This document shows, piece after piece, positions 26,346 through 35,946 of a stretch of DNA of 64,000 bases. The translations under genes were made by a program, and so were the position numbers. The notes under the pieces are model-generated. The model saw only the letters and a list, made by a program, of their open reading frames with translations, made no database searches and had not been told where the DNA came from. Source of the DNA: Streptomyces sp. BK239 (GTDB lineage: Bacteria; Actinomycetota; Actinomycetes; Streptomycetales; Streptomycetaceae); the NCBI RefSeq assembly GCF_004217285.1, contig NZ_SHKS01000004.1, positions 124,001 to 188,000 of the forward strand, in the 5' to 3' direction. Position 1 is the first letter of the stretch; the number at the start of each line of letters is the position of its first letter.

Positions 26346-28565
26346 ATGGCCACGCTCCTGCACCGGCTGGGCGCCTTCGGCGCCCGGCGGTGGCGAACGA
26401 TGCTGACCGGCTGGCTCCTCGTTATGTGCGCCGTGGCCGCCCTGGGCGTCTCCTTCGCCGGCGCGTTCCAGGCCGGCGACTCCATCCCCGGCTCCCCGAC
26501 CCAGGAGGCGCTGACCCGGATGGAGCGGCACTGGCCGGCGCCCGCCGGCACGTCCGGGCGCATCGTCTTCCAGGCTCCGCCCGGCCACCGGGTGACCGAG
26601 CCCGGCCTGCGCAAGTCCCTGGCCTCCGCCCTCGACGCGGCCGCCCGCGTGGAAGGCGTGATCCGGGTCGGCGACCCGGCCACCAACGGCCAGGTCTCCG
26701 GCGACGCGCGCACCGCGGTCGCCCAGGTCCTCTTCGCCGAGCGGGACGGCCAGGTGCCCGGCGCGACGCTGCGGGCCGTCGAGGACGCCGGGGCCGAGGC
26801 CCGCAGGGCAGGCTTCGTGACCGCGTACGGCGGCGAGGCCTACGCCCCGCACAGCTCGCCCTTCGGCCCCACCGAGACGGTCGGCCTGGCGGTGGCACTG
26901 GCCGCTCTGGTGATCACGTTCGGTTCGCTGCTCGCCGCCGGTCTGCCGCTGATCACCGCCGTCCTCGGCGTCCTCGGCACGATGGTCGCCCTGACCGGAC
27001 TGGCGTCGGTGTTCGACATCGCCGACAACGCCCCGACCCTGGCCGTCATGCTGGGCCTGGCCGTCGGCATCGACTACGCCCTGCTCATCGTCTCCCGCCA
27101 CCGTGCCCAGCTCGCCGCCGGCGTGCCCGTCCGGGAATCCGTCGCCCGGGCCACCGCGACCGCGGGCAGCGCCGTCGTCTTCGCCGGGGTCACCGTCGTC
27201 ATCGCGCTGGCGGGACTGTGCGTCGCGGGCGTCCCGATGCTGACCTCGATGGGCCTCGCGTCCGCCGGGTCCGTCGCGGTCGCCGTCGTCGTGGCGCTCG
27301 CCCTGCTGCCCGCGCTGATGGGCATGGCAGGCCGCAGGCTCGTCCCCCGGCCCGGATCACGCGCCGCCCGCCTGGCTCTCCGGGCCGGCCGCACGGACGG
27401 CGAGCCCGCCCTCGGGGTGCGCTGGACCGAGGGAGTGCTGCGCCACCCCCTGCGCACCCTGATCCTGGGCACGGCCGTCCTCGTCGCCATCGCGATTCCC
27501 TCCGTCCGGCTCGAACTCGCCCTCAACGACGAGGGCTCCCAGGCCGTCAGCACCTCCGGCCGTCAGGCCTACGACATGATCGCCCACGCCTTCGGGCCAG
27601 GCGCGAACGGCCCGCTGGTCGTCGTCGTCGAGGACGCCGACCCGGAGACCGTCCGGGCCGCGGCCGCCGACGTCGTGGACGAGCTGGCCGGCGTCGAGAA
27701 CATCGCCCACGTCAGCGGCGTCGAGGTGGCCGGGGACGGGAAGGCGGCCCGGGTCCAGGTCGTCCCCGGCACGGGACCCCGCACCCAGGAGACCGCCGGC
27801 CTGGTCTCCCGGCTGCGGGAAACGACCCGGTCCGTCGGCGACGCGCACCACACCTACGTGGCGGTGACCGGACAGACCGCCGTCAGCGTCGACGTCTCAG
27901 CCCGGCTCGGCGGCGCGCTGGCGCCCTTCGCCGTCGTCGTGATCGGCCTCTCCCTGCTGCTCCTGCTGGTGGCGTTCCGGTCGGTCGCGATCCCCCTCAA
28001 GGCGACTCTGGGCTTCCTGCTGTCCATCGGCGCCGCCTTCGGCGCGACCGTCGCCGTCTTCCAGTGGGGCTGGCTGGCCGGCCCGCTCGGCGTGCCCAGT
28101 CAGGGCCCGGTGGCCGGTTTCGTGCCCATCATCGTCATGGCCGTCCTCTTCGGCCTCTCCATGGACTACGAGGTCTTCCTGGTGTCCGCCGTACGCGAGG
28201 ACTACGTCCGCCACCGCGACGCCCGCGCGGCGATCACGGCGGGGGCGCGCACCTCGGCCCGGGTGGTGACCTCGGCGGCCGTCATCATGATCTCGGTGTT
28301 CGTCAGCTTCCTCTTCTCGCACGCCGTCGACATCATGCCGATCGCGTTCGCGCTGGCCTTCGGCGTCATGGTCGACGCCTTCCTCGTCCGGATGACCCTG
28401 GTGCCCGCGGCCCTGGCCCTCCTCGGCGACCGGGCCTGGTGGCTGCCCCGCCGGCTCGACCGGATCCTGCCCCGCATCGACGTCGAGGGCGGGAACGCCC
28501 CCGCCCCCGGGGCGGCCGGGCCCGGCGCCGAGGAACACCGGCCCGGCGAGCCCGCGAGACGGTGA
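26346..28565 (+). CDS. MmpL-type RND-superfamily lipid transporter
   Basis: A 739-residue inner-membrane transporter in two homologous halves, each with one large extracytoplasmic loop and about six helices. The Asp-Tyr pairs of the MmpL proton relay are present in both halves: Asp243-Tyr244 in GIDYALLIVSRH and Asp607-Tyr608 in SMDYEVFLVSAV. Extracytoplasmic porter segments lie at about 40-180 and 405-520. ATG 26346 has a GAAGGAA site. MmpL proteins export mycolates, glycolipids and phthiocerol lipids in mycobacteria, and in Streptomyces they are often linked to polyketide clusters. Its position beside the acyl-AMP ligase and synthase makes it the likely exporter of the finished lipid. A strong terminator ends the gene. 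Confidence 0.94.
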   Translation: MATLLHRLGAFGARRWRTMLTGWLLVMCAVAALGVSFAGAFQAGDSIPGSPTQEALTRMERHWPAPAGTSGRIVFQAPPGHRVTEPGLRKSLASALDAAARVEGVIRVGDPATNGQVSGDARTAVAQVLFAERDGQVPGATLRAVEDAGAEARRAGFVTAYGGEAYAPHSSPFGPTETVGLAVALAALVITFGSLLAAGLPLITAVLGVLGTMVALTGLASVFDIADNAPTLAVMLGLAVGIDYALLIVSRHRAQLAAGVPVRESVARATATAGSAVVFAGVTVVIALAGLCVAGVPMLTSMGLASAGSVAVAVVVALALLPALMGMAGRRLVPRPGSRAARLALRAGRTDGEPALGVRWTEGVLRHPLRTLILGTAVLVAIAIPSVRLELALNDEGSQAVSTSGRQAYDMIAHAFGPGANGPLVVVVEDADPETVRAAAADVVDELAGVENIAHVSGVEVAGDGKAARVQVVPGTGPRTQETAGLVSRLRETTRSVGDAHHTYVAVTGQTAVSVDVSARLGGALAPFAVVVIGLSLLLLLVAFRSVAIPLKATLGFLLSIGAAFGATVAVFQWGWLAGPLGVPSQGPVAGFVPIIVMAVLFGLSMDYEVFLVSAVREDYVRHRDARAAITAGARTSARVVTSAAVIMISVFVSFLFSHAVDIMPIAFALAFGVMVDAFLVRMTLVPAALALLGDRAWWLPRRLDRILPRIDVEGGNAPAPGAAGPGAEEHRPGEPARR

Positions 28566-28602
28566 CCGGGGCGGCGGCACGCCGACCGCCCCGGTCACCG
28601 TC
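28558..28602. terminator. Bidirectional terminator between the MmpL gene and the ABC operon
   Basis: A perfect 17-base stem (GACGGTGACCGGGGCGG and its complement) encloses an 11-base loop and overlaps the MmpL stop codon. It also lies 3 bases beyond the convergent FtsX-type permease stop. It marks a clean transcriptional boundary of the lipid cluster. Confidence 0.85.
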
Positions 28603-28604
28603 GG

Positions 28605-31172
28605 TCACTCGTGCGCGATCGCCGCCAGCACGTTCATCCGGGACGCCCGCAGCGCCGGCAGCAGCGCCGCCACCACGCCCACGACCGCCGAACCGACGAC
28701 GACCGCGACGATCGTGCCCCACGGGACCGCCAGCGCCTTCATCCCCTGCAGGGCAAGCACCCGCTGCGTGCACAGACCCCACACGAGCCCCAGCCCCAGC
28801 CCCAGCACCGCGCCGAACACGGCGATCACCACCGACTCCAGCCTGATCATCCGGCGCAGCTGACGCCGGGACAGCCCGATCGCCCGCAGCAGCCCGATCT
28901 CCCGGGTCCGCTCCACCACCGACAGCGCCAGCGTGTTGACCACCCCGAGCACCGCGATGACGATCGCCAGCCCGAGCAGCGCGTACACCAGGTACAGCAG
29001 CACGACGATCTGGTCGTGCACCAGGTCCTTGTAGTCGGCCTGGTCGCGCACCTGCACCTGCGGATACGCGTCGAGCGTCCGCTCCAGCCGGGGCCGCAGC
29101 GCGTCGGCGTCCGTGCCGTCGGCCGCGTTGACGTACAGCGCGGAGTCCTGACCGCCCGGCACGTACTTCTCCACGGTCGCGATGCCGACGAAAAGGCCGC
29201 CCTGCATGCCGTAGCCCTCGGCGGCGTCCTGGTCGGTCAGCGCGCCGACCCGCAGCGAGGCCGTCCGCCCGCCGGGGAACCACACCGGCAGCACGCTGCC
29301 GAGGCGCACCCCGTGATTCTCCGCGAAGTCCACGTCCATGCCCATCGCCCCGTCGGCAAGCGCCGCCGCCGCGCTACCCGCCGCGTACGTCACATGGGCG
29401 ACGTCGTCGACACGGTCGTCGTACCCGGCGGCCGTGGTCTCCACCCGCTTGCCGTCGGGCAGCCGCACGGCGAGCGGCGCGAACCGCTGCCGTACGACGA
29501 GACCGACCCCGTCGGTCGCGCGGACCTTGTCGGTGACCTCCTGCGGGAACGGCGTGAAGTTGGCGTTCTGGACGACGAAGTCGGCGCCCAGGGTCTTGTC
29601 GATCTGCTCGTCGAAGGACTTCGACATCGAGGCGCTCGCCACCGACATGCCGCCCACCAGGGCGAGGCCCACCATGAGCGCGGCCGCGGTGGCGCCCGTG
29701 CGGCGCGGGTTGCGCAGGGCGTTGCGCTGGCTCATCCGGCCGATCGAGCCGAACAGAGCGGGGAAGGCCGCGCCGAGCACCCGGATCACCGGCCGCACCA
29801 GCAGCGGTCCGGCGATGACGGTCGCGATCAGCGTGAGGACGACGCCGAGGCCCAGCAGGGACGCCGAGGTCGCCGTCCGGGACGCGGTCGCGCAGCCGGC
29901 GAGCGCGGCCGCGCCGAGCGCGCCGACGACCGCCCCGACCACCGCCCGCGTCCTCAGCGGCCGGCCGACGCCCGCGACGTCCGCGTCCGACAGCGCCGCC
30001 ATCGGCGACACGCCCGCCGCGCGACGCGCGGGCAGGTAGGCCGCGACGAAGGTGACGCCGACGCCGACGACGTACGCCGTCACCGGGGTCACCCACCCGA
30101 CGACCATCTCCGTCGTCTTCAGGTTCATGCCGAGCGTGCCCATGAGCCGGATCAGGCCGGCCGCGAGGCCGATGCCCGCCGCCAGGCCCAGCGTCGAGCC
30201 GACCAGGCCGAGCAGCACAGCCTCGGTGAGCACCGAGCGCCGCACCTGGCGCCGGTCGGCGCCCAGGGCGCGCAGCAGCCCCAGTTCACGGGTGCGCTGG
30301 GCGATCAGCATCGAGAAGGTGTTGACGATCAGGAACACGCCCACGAGCACGGCGATGCCGGCGAATCCCAGCATCACGTACTTGACGACGTCGAGGAACC
30401 CGCCGAGATTCTCCGCCGCCGACTTCGCCTGCTCGTCCGCGGTCTTCACGTCGTAGGGGCCCGCGCCGACCGCGGCGGCCACCCGTGTCTTCAGCTGCTC
30501 GTCGGTGACCCCTTCCGCCGCTGTCACGGAGACGGAGGTGGCCAGGCCGGGCGAGCCCAGCAGCTCCGTCGCGGCGACCTTCTGGTCGAGGAAGACCAGT
30601 GCCGTGCCCGGGTTGGTGGTCTTGAACGTGGCGATGCCGACGACCGTGACCCGGAACGAGCCGGGCTGCGCCATCACGGTCAGCGTGTCGCCGATCCGCA
30701 CGTGCTTCTTGTCGGCGGTGTCCGCGTCGAGCAGGGCCTCGCCGGCGCCCTGCGGGGCGTGACCGGAGGTCAGCTCCACGGGGCTGCGGTCGGTGACGTT
30801 CCAGCCGGAGGCGATGGTGGAGGCGCCGGTCGTGGGCCCCACGGACTGGTTCCGGCTGTTCACGACGGTGATGTTCTGCGCGCCCACGTCGGCGTGGGCG
30901 GACGCCACCCCGGGGACCTTCGCCACCGTGCCGGCGAGCGAGGCGGGCAGGGTCCGCACCGCGCCGGTGGGCACGGAGGAGGTGATGTCGTCCTTCGGCT
31001 CGACGGACACGTCGGCCGCGGTGGAGGCGAACAGGCGGTCGAAGGTGCGGGTCACCGTGTCGGAGAAGATCAGGCTGCCCGCGACGAACGCCACCGAGAG
31101 GATCACCGCGAGCGCGGACAGGAGCAGTCTGCCCTTGTGGGCGAGGAAGCTCCGCAGGGTCGCTCTGAGCAC
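28605..31172 (-). CDS. MacB/FtsX-type ABC transporter permease
   Basis: An 855-residue permease. An N-terminal helix (about residues 15-38) and an extracytoplasmic MacB-type periplasmic core (about 40-260) come first, then three helices with the FtsX fold at about 270-390. A second helix block (410-510), a second core domain (510-720) and a second FtsX domain (725-850) follow. Each FtsX domain carries the ALGxxRxQVRR or AIGLSRRQLRR coupling segment. GTG 31172 is 3 bases from the ATPase stop, so the two form an operon. The family exports or releases peptides, lipoproteins or lipids, or acts mechanically on the cell wall. The substrate is unknown. It is separated from the lipid cluster by a strong terminator. 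Confidence 0.92.
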   Translation of the reverse strand: MLRATLRSFLAHKGRLLLSALAVILSVAFVAGSLIFSDTVTRTFDRLFASTAADVSVEPKDDITSSVPTGAVRTLPASLAGTVAKVPGVASAHADVGAQNITVVNSRNQSVGPTTGASTIASGWNVTDRSPVELTSGHAPQGAGEALLDADTADKKHVRIGDTLTVMAQPGSFRVTVVGIATFKTTNPGTALVFLDQKVAATELLGSPGLATSVSVTAAEGVTDEQLKTRVAAAVGAGPYDVKTADEQAKSAAENLGGFLDVVKYVMLGFAGIAVLVGVFLIVNTFSMLIAQRTRELGLLRALGADRRQVRRSVLTEAVLLGLVGSTLGLAAGIGLAAGLIRLMGTLGMNLKTTEMVVGWVTPVTAYVVGVGVTFVAAYLPARRAAGVSPMAALSDADVAGVGRPLRTRAVVGAVVGALGAAALAGCATASRTATSASLLGLGVVLTLIATVIAGPLLVRPVIRVLGAAFPALFGSIGRMSQRNALRNPRRTGATAAALMVGLALVGGMSVASASMSKSFDEQIDKTLGADFVVQNANFTPFPQEVTDKVRATDGVGLVVRQRFAPLAVRLPDGKRVETTAAGYDDRVDDVAHVTYAAGSAAAALADGAMGMDVDFAENHGVRLGSVLPVWFPGGRTASLRVGALTDQDAAEGYGMQGGLFVGIATVEKYVPGGQDSALYVNAADGTDADALRPRLERTLDAYPQVQVRDQADYKDLVHDQIVVLLYLVYALLGLAIVIAVLGVVNTLALSVVERTREIGLLRAIGLSRRQLRRMIRLESVVIAVFGAVLGLGLGLVWGLCTQRVLALQGMKALAVPWGTIVAVVVGSAVVGVVAALLPALRASRMNVLAAIAHE

Positions 31173-31175
31173 GGG

Positions 31176-32015
31176 TCAGTCCTCCCCGGCGGGCTCGCCG
31201 ACCCGGGCGGCGACGCCGTCCCCCTCAGCGGCGCGGGCGGCGTTCCCCCCGGCGAAGAGGCGCATGCGCTCCAGCACGGCCTCGGCGCTCGGATGCTGCA
31301 TCTCGTCCACGATCCGCCCGTCCGCGAGGAAGAGCACCAGGTCGGAGTGGGCGGCGGCGCCCGGGTCGTGGGTGACCATGACGACGGTCTGGCCGAGGTC
31401 GTCGACGGCCTCCCGCAGGAACGCCAGGACCTCCAGGCCGGCGCGCGAGTCCAGGTTGCCGGTCGGCTCGTCCGCGAAGATCAGCTCGGGACGGGAGGCG
31501 AGCGCCCGCGCGCAGGCCACGCGCTGCTGCTGACCGCCGGACAGCTGGGACGGCCGGTGCCTCAGGCGGTCCCGCAGCCCGAGCGTGTCGATCACCTGGT
31601 CCAGCCACTCCCGGTCGGGCTTCTGCCCGGCGATGTCCATGGGCAGGGTGATGTTCTCGGCCGCGTTCAGTGTCGGGATCAGGTTGAACGACTGGAACAT
31701 GAAGCCGATCCGGTCCCGGCGCAGCCGGGTCAGCTCCCGGTCTTTCAGGCCGGTGATCTCGGTGTCGCCCAGCCACACCTGACCGGCCGAGACGCTGTCC
31801 AGCCCGGCCAGGCAGTGCATCAGCGTGGACTTCCCGGAACCCGACGGGCCCATGACCGCGGTGAAGCGGCCGCGCACGACGTCCACGTCCACCGAGTCCA
31901 GGGCGAGCACGGTCGTCTCGCCGGAGCCGTAGGCCTTGGTCAGCCCGCGGGCGCGGGCCGCCACGTCGTGGGCCGAGGCCAGACCGGGGGCGTGCTCCGC
32001 AGCAGGTGTGGACAA
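31176..32015 (-). CDS. MacB/LolD-type ABC transporter ATP-binding protein
   Basis: A 279-residue ATPase with Walker A GPSGSGKST, FMFQSFNLIPTLNAAENI Q-loop region, signature LSGGQQQRVACARAL, Walker B LIFADEPTGNLDS and the H-loop VVMVTHDP. All are typical of the LolD/MacB class that partners FtsX-type permeases. The start is TTG 32015, with a strong GAGGAGG site five bases upstream, and the next usable start would remove the N-terminal segment. It forms an operon with the permease. The C-terminal tail of about 35 residues is low-complexity and non-conserved in character. The transported substrate is unknown. Confidence 0.94.
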   Translation of the reverse strand: MSTPAAEHAPGLASAHDVAARARGLTKAYGSGETTVLALDSVDVDVVRGRFTAVMGPSGSGKSTLMHCLAGLDSVSAGQVWLGDTEITGLKDRELTRLRRDRIGFMFQSFNLIPTLNAAENITLPMDIAGQKPDREWLDQVIDTLGLRDRLRHRPSQLSGGQQQRVACARALASRPELIFADEPTGNLDSRAGLEVLAFLREAVDDLGQTVVMVTHDPGAAAHSDLVLFLADGRIVDEMQHPSAEAVLERMRLFAGGNAARAAEGDGVAARVGEPAGED

Positions 32016-32233
32016 GGTGCCTCCTCGCTCGCGTGGACGTGCCGACGTTCCTGTCCGGCCGAGCCTAATGTGACCGGGCCCACACCCGGAACGGTTTTCC
32101 GGCTCACCGCGCCTCGGGTCCGGCTTTCAGCACCCCGGTCCGCCGGTGACAGCACGGGCGCGGCGGACCCGCCGGGACTTCTGCCCGCGTGGGTCCGCCG
32201 CGCTCCTCGCACACGGCCGCCGCCGTGCTCCCC

Positions 32234-32920
32234 CTACTGGATGAACGCGCGCACCCGCGCGTACACGCCCGGGTCGCTGTTCATGTCGGTGTGCGAGACA
32301 CAGCCGACGCCGACGTTGGCCGCTCCGCTCAGCAGCGCCGAGTCGTCCGGGTCTATCGCCGCGTCGCAGTTCGACCAGTAGGCCGCGTAGGAGACGCTTC
32401 CCGGCGTCTCGTCACCGGAGTTGAGAGCGGTGACGAACGAACTGCCGGTCCGCATCTCGTTGCACGAGGTGTACAGCCACCCGCACAGCGAGGCGACCGA
32501 GGTGCCGTGGTTGGTGCCGGCGACGGAGACGAAGTCGTCGACGTACGCGGTGCCGCCGAGGTTCTTGAGGTAGTAGCGGGAGCTGAGCGCGCCCATGGAG
32601 TGCACCACGAGGTCGACCTTGCTCGCGCCCGTCCGCGCCAGCACGTTCTGGACCTCGGTGGCCAACTGCCGTGCCGTGGTGGCGTTCGACTGGGACCAGG
32701 TGTACGACCAGGCGTCCAGCTCGGATGCCGCGTAACCGTCGGCCTTGAAGGAGGCCGCCCATGCGTTCCAGCTGCCGCCGGAACCGTTGAAGCCGTGCAC
32801 GAAGACGACGGGGTTGCGGGCCGCCGCGTGCGCCGGGGGAGCGGTGAGGGAGAGTGACACGAGGAGCGATGCGGCCAGGGCCGACAGGGCCGTGGCGATG
32901 CGACGCCGGGAGCGCTGCAT
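32234..32920 (-). CDS. Secreted lipase (lipase class 2-like alpha/beta hydrolase)
   Basis: A 228-residue secreted esterase or lipase. The signal peptide comprises RRR, a hydrophobic core [17 protein letters not shown] and the cleavage site PAHA-A near residue 33. The mature protein begins [19 protein letters not shown] (oxyanion strand). The nucleophile elbow is [14 protein letters not shown] (Ser in HSMG). Later segments include [21 protein letters not shown] and a C-terminal catalytic His region [19 protein letters not shown]. Paired cysteines suggest disulphides. ATG 32920 has GGAGGCACC upstream. It is divergent from the LuxR-type regulator at 33030, which might control it. It hydrolyses acylglycerols or esters outside the cell. 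Confidence 0.93.
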   Translation of the reverse strand: MQRSRRRIATALSALAASLLVSLSLTAPPAHAAARNPVVFVHGFNGSGGSWNAWAASFKADGYAASELDAWSYTWSQSNATTARQLATEVQNVLARTGASKVDLVVHSMGALSSRYYLKNLGGTAYVDDFVSVAGTNHGTSVASLCGWLYTSCNEMRTGSSFVTALNSGDETPGSVSYAAYWSNCDAAIDPDDSALLSGAANVGVGCVSHTDMNSDPGVYARVRAFIQ

Positions 32921-33029
32921 GGTGCCTCCTGGAACGTGTGGGGTAGCCAGGAGTGTCCGGCCGGGTCTACGCGCGCCGCATCGGTGAAGTCGCCGGTCTT
33001 TACGGTTCAAATAACCCGTCGGTAACGTG

Positions 33030-35219
33030 ATGTGTGTGGTGACTCCGGTGAACCCCCCACGTCTTGACCGCACTTGGCCACCACCGCCCCCGGCCCTCGC
33101 TCTCCGCGAAGGGGTCCGGGTGCGGATCCTGCGTTCGGTGCACGGTGATCCGCGCGCCGCCGCCGCCCTCGCCGTCCGCCTGACGGACGGTCAGCTGACC
33201 GGCTCCGACCCCCTGCCCCCCGAACCCGCGGCGCTGCTGCCCGAGTTGCTCGCCCCGTACCGCCACGCCGTCCGGGCGCTCCCCGACGGGACCCGGCTGC
33301 TGCTCCTCCTCGCCGCCGCCGACCAGTACCCGGTCGCCACCCACGCCTTCCTGCGCGCCGTCGCCGCGGCCCGCCTCGACACCCGTCCGCTGGAGGCCGC
33401 GGAGGCCGCCGGACTCGCCCACGCCACCCCCGGCGGCGTCGGATTCGCCGACCCCTGGACCCGGATCGCCGCCTACGAGACCGCCGTACCGGCCGACCGG
33501 CGCGACGCCCACCGACTGCTCGCCCGCGTCCTGCACGGCGCGGGCGAGTCCCCCCGCCGCTCCTGGCACCGGGCGGCCGCCGCGCTCGGCCCCAGCGCCC
33601 GGCTCGCCGCCGAACTGGCCGCGGCCGCCGCACGGGCCCGCGCCGCCGGTGAACCCGCCCTGTCCGGAGTTCTCACCGAACGCGCCGCGGACCTCACCCC
33701 CGACCCCCAGGCCGGCTCCCGCCTGCTCGCCCGGGCCGCCGCCGACGCCTGGAACTCCGGCGACGGCGACCGCGCCCGCCTCCTCGCCGCCCGCACCGGC
33801 ACCCCCGCCCTCGACGGCGTCCTCGCCCTGCGGACGGGGCACGCGGGCGACGCCTTCGACGCGCTCACCGAAGGGGCCGCACGGGCCGCCGACGGCCCCT
33901 CGGACCCGGCCGGCGAACACGCCCGCCACCTTCTCGCCCGCGCCACCGAAGCCGTCGTCTACACCGGCGACCTGCGCCGCTGCCGCGAGGCCGTCCACCT
34001 CGCCCACCGGCTCGGCATCGAGCCGCCCGGCGTCCTCGGCTCACTCGCCGCCGCCGTCGACGGACGTTACGACGACGCCCGGGACCTGCTGGAGGCCACC
34101 GCCGGGCGGTGCGGACCGGGCGGCGACCCCACCCTCCTGCTGCACGCCGGCATCGCCGCCCTGATGCTCGGCGACCACACCCGCGCCGCCACCGCCACCG
34201 TCCGCGCGGCCGGCGCCGCCCGCGCCCGCGGGCTCACGCCCCTCGTCTCCCAGGCCATGGAGTTCCGCGCCCACGCCGACCTGTGGACCGGCCGTCTGCG
34301 CGCCGCCGAGGCCGCCGCCCTGGACGCGCTGCGCCAGGCTTACGCCACCGGCCAGGACAACGGCGCCTGCCACCTCCAGGCCGCCCTGGCGATGTTCGCC
34401 GCGCTCACCGGCGACACCGCCGTGTGCCGGGACCGGGCCGCCGCCGCCCGCTCGTACGCCCTCGCACACGGCCTGGGGCTGCCCGCCGCCCTCGCCCAAT
34501 GGGCGCTCGCCCTGCTCGACCTGGGGTTCGGCCGCTTCGACTCCGCCGCCGCACGGCTGCGCGCCCTCGCCGGCCTCGGACCCGGCCACGGACACCGAGC
34601 CGTCCGCCATCTGGCCACCCCGCACTACGTCGAGGCCGCCGTCCACACCGGGGACACCCGGATCGCCCGCGCCGCCCACGCCGACTACGACCGCTGGGCC
34701 CACGCCGTCCGCAGCGCCGACGACCTCGCCCTCAGCGCCCGCTGCCACGCCCTGCTGACCCCCGGCGCGGGCGCCGTCGAGCACTACCGCACCGCCCTCG
34801 ACCTCCACGACCGGGGCACCCGAGCCCTGGAACGGGCCCGCACGGAACTGCTGTTCGGCGCCGCGCTGCGCCGCCTGCGCCTGCGTGCCGAGGCCCGCGA
34901 CCGGCTGCACAGCGCCCGGGAGGCGTTCGAGGCCTTCGGCGCCCCGCACTGCGCCGAACGGGCCCGCGCCGAACTGCGCGCCCTCGGCGCCCCCGCCGAC
35001 ACCGCGCACCCGCCGCGGAACCGGACGCCCCGTCTGACCGCCCAGCAACTACGGGTCGCCCGCATGGCGGCCGACGGGGCCACCAACCGCGAGATCGCCA
35101 CCTCCCTCGCGCTCAGCCCCCGCACCATCGACCACCACCTGCGCGGCGTCTTCACCCGGCTGGGCATCCGCTCCCGCATCGAACTGGTCCGCCTGCTGGA
35201 GGACGAACAGGGTGCCTGA
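33030..35219 (+). CDS. LuxR-type transcriptional regulator with TPR-like region, no P-loop (LAL-derived)
   Basis: A 729-residue regulator resembling large LAL-type activators. The C terminus (about 668-725) holds the LuxR helix-turn-helix [22 protein letters not shown] followed by [19 protein letters not shown]. The middle 500 residues are an Ala/Arg-rich array of helical, TPR-like repeats. The front of a LAL protein would carry an AAA ATPase with Walker A and B motifs, and none is present here: the protein opens with a segment resembling only the end of that module ([23 protein letters not shown]). It therefore looks like an ATPase-less derivative. The start is uncertain (GTG 33027, ATG 33030 or GTG 33036). 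It is divergent from the lipase gene. Confidence 0.85.
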   Translation: MCVVTPVNPPRLDRTWPPPPPALALREGVRVRILRSVHGDPRAAAALAVRLTDGQLTGSDPLPPEPAALLPELLAPYRHAVRALPDGTRLLLLLAAADQYPVATHAFLRAVAAARLDTRPLEAAEAAGLAHATPGGVGFADPWTRIAAYETAVPADRRDAHRLLARVLHGAGESPRRSWHRAAAALGPSARLAAELAAAAARARAAGEPALSGVLTERAADLTPDPQAGSRLLARAAADAWNSGDGDRARLLAARTGTPALDGVLALRTGHAGDAFDALTEGAARAADGPSDPAGEHARHLLARATEAVVYTGDLRRCREAVHLAHRLGIEPPGVLGSLAAAVDGRYDDARDLLEATAGRCGPGGDPTLLLHAGIAALMLGDHTRAATATVRAAGAARARGLTPLVSQAMEFRAHADLWTGRLRAAEAAALDALRQAYATGQDNGACHLQAALAMFAALTGDTAVCRDRAAAARSYALAHGLGLPAALAQWALALLDLGFGRFDSAAARLRALAGLGPGHGHRAVRHLATPHYVEAAVHTGDTRIARAAHADYDRWAHAVRSADDLALSARCHALLTPGAGAVEHYRTALDLHDRGTRALERARTELLFGAALRRLRLRAEARDRLHSAREAFEAFGAPHCAERARAELRALGAPADTAHPPRNRTPRLTAQQLRVARMAADGATNREIATSLALSPRTIDHHLRGVFTRLGIRSRIELVRLLEDEQGA

Positions 35220-35227
35220 GCGCGTAC

Positions 35228-35944
35228 CTAGGCCTGCGCCCGGTTGCGGAACGCCTCCGCCTCCCAGGTTCCGTCCAGCCGCGCCGCCAGCCAACCGGGG
35301 GCGCGCGTACGGAAGTCGGCGGGCGTGAGCGAGCCGGCACCCTCGGGCAGCGCGCCAAGCAGCGGCGCGCCGGCGACGTCCGGGAGGTCGGTGACGTTGC
35401 ACCGCATCGCCAGATCCGGGGAGTCGGGCCAACTGCCGATCACGACTCCCAGCAACTCCAGCCCGCGAGAACGCAGTTCACGGGAGGTCAGCTCGGTCGT
35501 GTTCAGCGTGCCCAGGCCCGGCGAGGCCACCACCAGCACCGGCGCGCGCAGCAGCTCCGCCGCGTCGGCCAGCGTCGCGCCCGCCTCGTCGAAGCGCACG
35601 AGGAGACCGCCCGCGCCCTCCACCAGGACCAGGTCGTGCTCGGCGGCCAGCTTGGCGGCGGCCTCGGCGATCGCCTGCGGACGCACCGCCGGCCGGTCCG
35701 CCCGGCGCGCCGCCGTCGCCGGCGCCAACGGGTCGGGATAGCGGGCGAGTTCAGCCGTCGTCACCGGACCTGCGAGCCGCGCGACCTCGTCGGCGTCCCC
35801 GCGCTCGTGCGGCCCCACACCGGTCTGGGCGGCCTTCAGGACGGCCACCGACCGGCCCGCCGCCCGGGCGGACGCGGCCACGGCGGCCGTGGTGACGGTC
35901 TTGCCGACCTCCGTGCCCGTCCCCGTGATCACCAGGATCGGCAT
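35228..35944 (-). CDS. bioD: Dethiobiotin synthetase BioD
   Basis: A 238-residue cytosolic enzyme that carboxylates and cyclises 7,8-diaminopelargonate to dethiobiotin using ATP and CO2. The P-loop is ITGTGTEVGKTVTTAAV (about residues 5-21). Switch-like motifs are KAAQTG and the LVEGAGGLLV block, and PGLGTLNTTELTSREL is the family's nucleoside-side motif. ATG 35944 lies seven bases after GGAGG; the ATG at 35950, which overlaps the bioA stop, is too close to that site. It is the third gene of the bioB-bioA-bioD operon and is tightly coupled to bioA. Confidence 0.96.
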   Translation of the reverse strand: MPILVITGTGTEVGKTVTTAAVAASARAAGRSVAVLKAAQTGVGPHERGDADEVARLAGPVTTAELARYPDPLAPATAARRADRPAVRPQAIAEAAAKLAAEHDLVLVEGAGGLLVRFDEAGATLADAAELLRAPVLVVASPGLGTLNTTELTSRELRSRGLELLGVVIGSWPDSPDLAMRCNVTDLPDVAGAPLLGALPEGAGSLTPADFRTRAPGWLAARLDGTWEAEAFRNRAQA

Positions 35945-35946
35945 GC

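Noticed and set aside
24477..27101. 874-residue minus-strand frame opposite the MFS and MmpL genes
   Set aside because: It is a shadow: Gly/Arg/Glu/Gln-rich without any recognisable fold, and both genes on the other strand have clear family motifs.
28605..32015. Counting the MacB-type ABC transporter as part of the lipid cluster
   Set aside because: A perfect 17-base bidirectional terminator separates it and it is convergent. Membership cannot be supported from sequence, though lipid export by such transporters is possible.
28611..32381. 1256-residue plus-strand frame
   Set aside because: It is antisense to the ABC permease and ATPase, which have clear motifs and ribosome binding sites.
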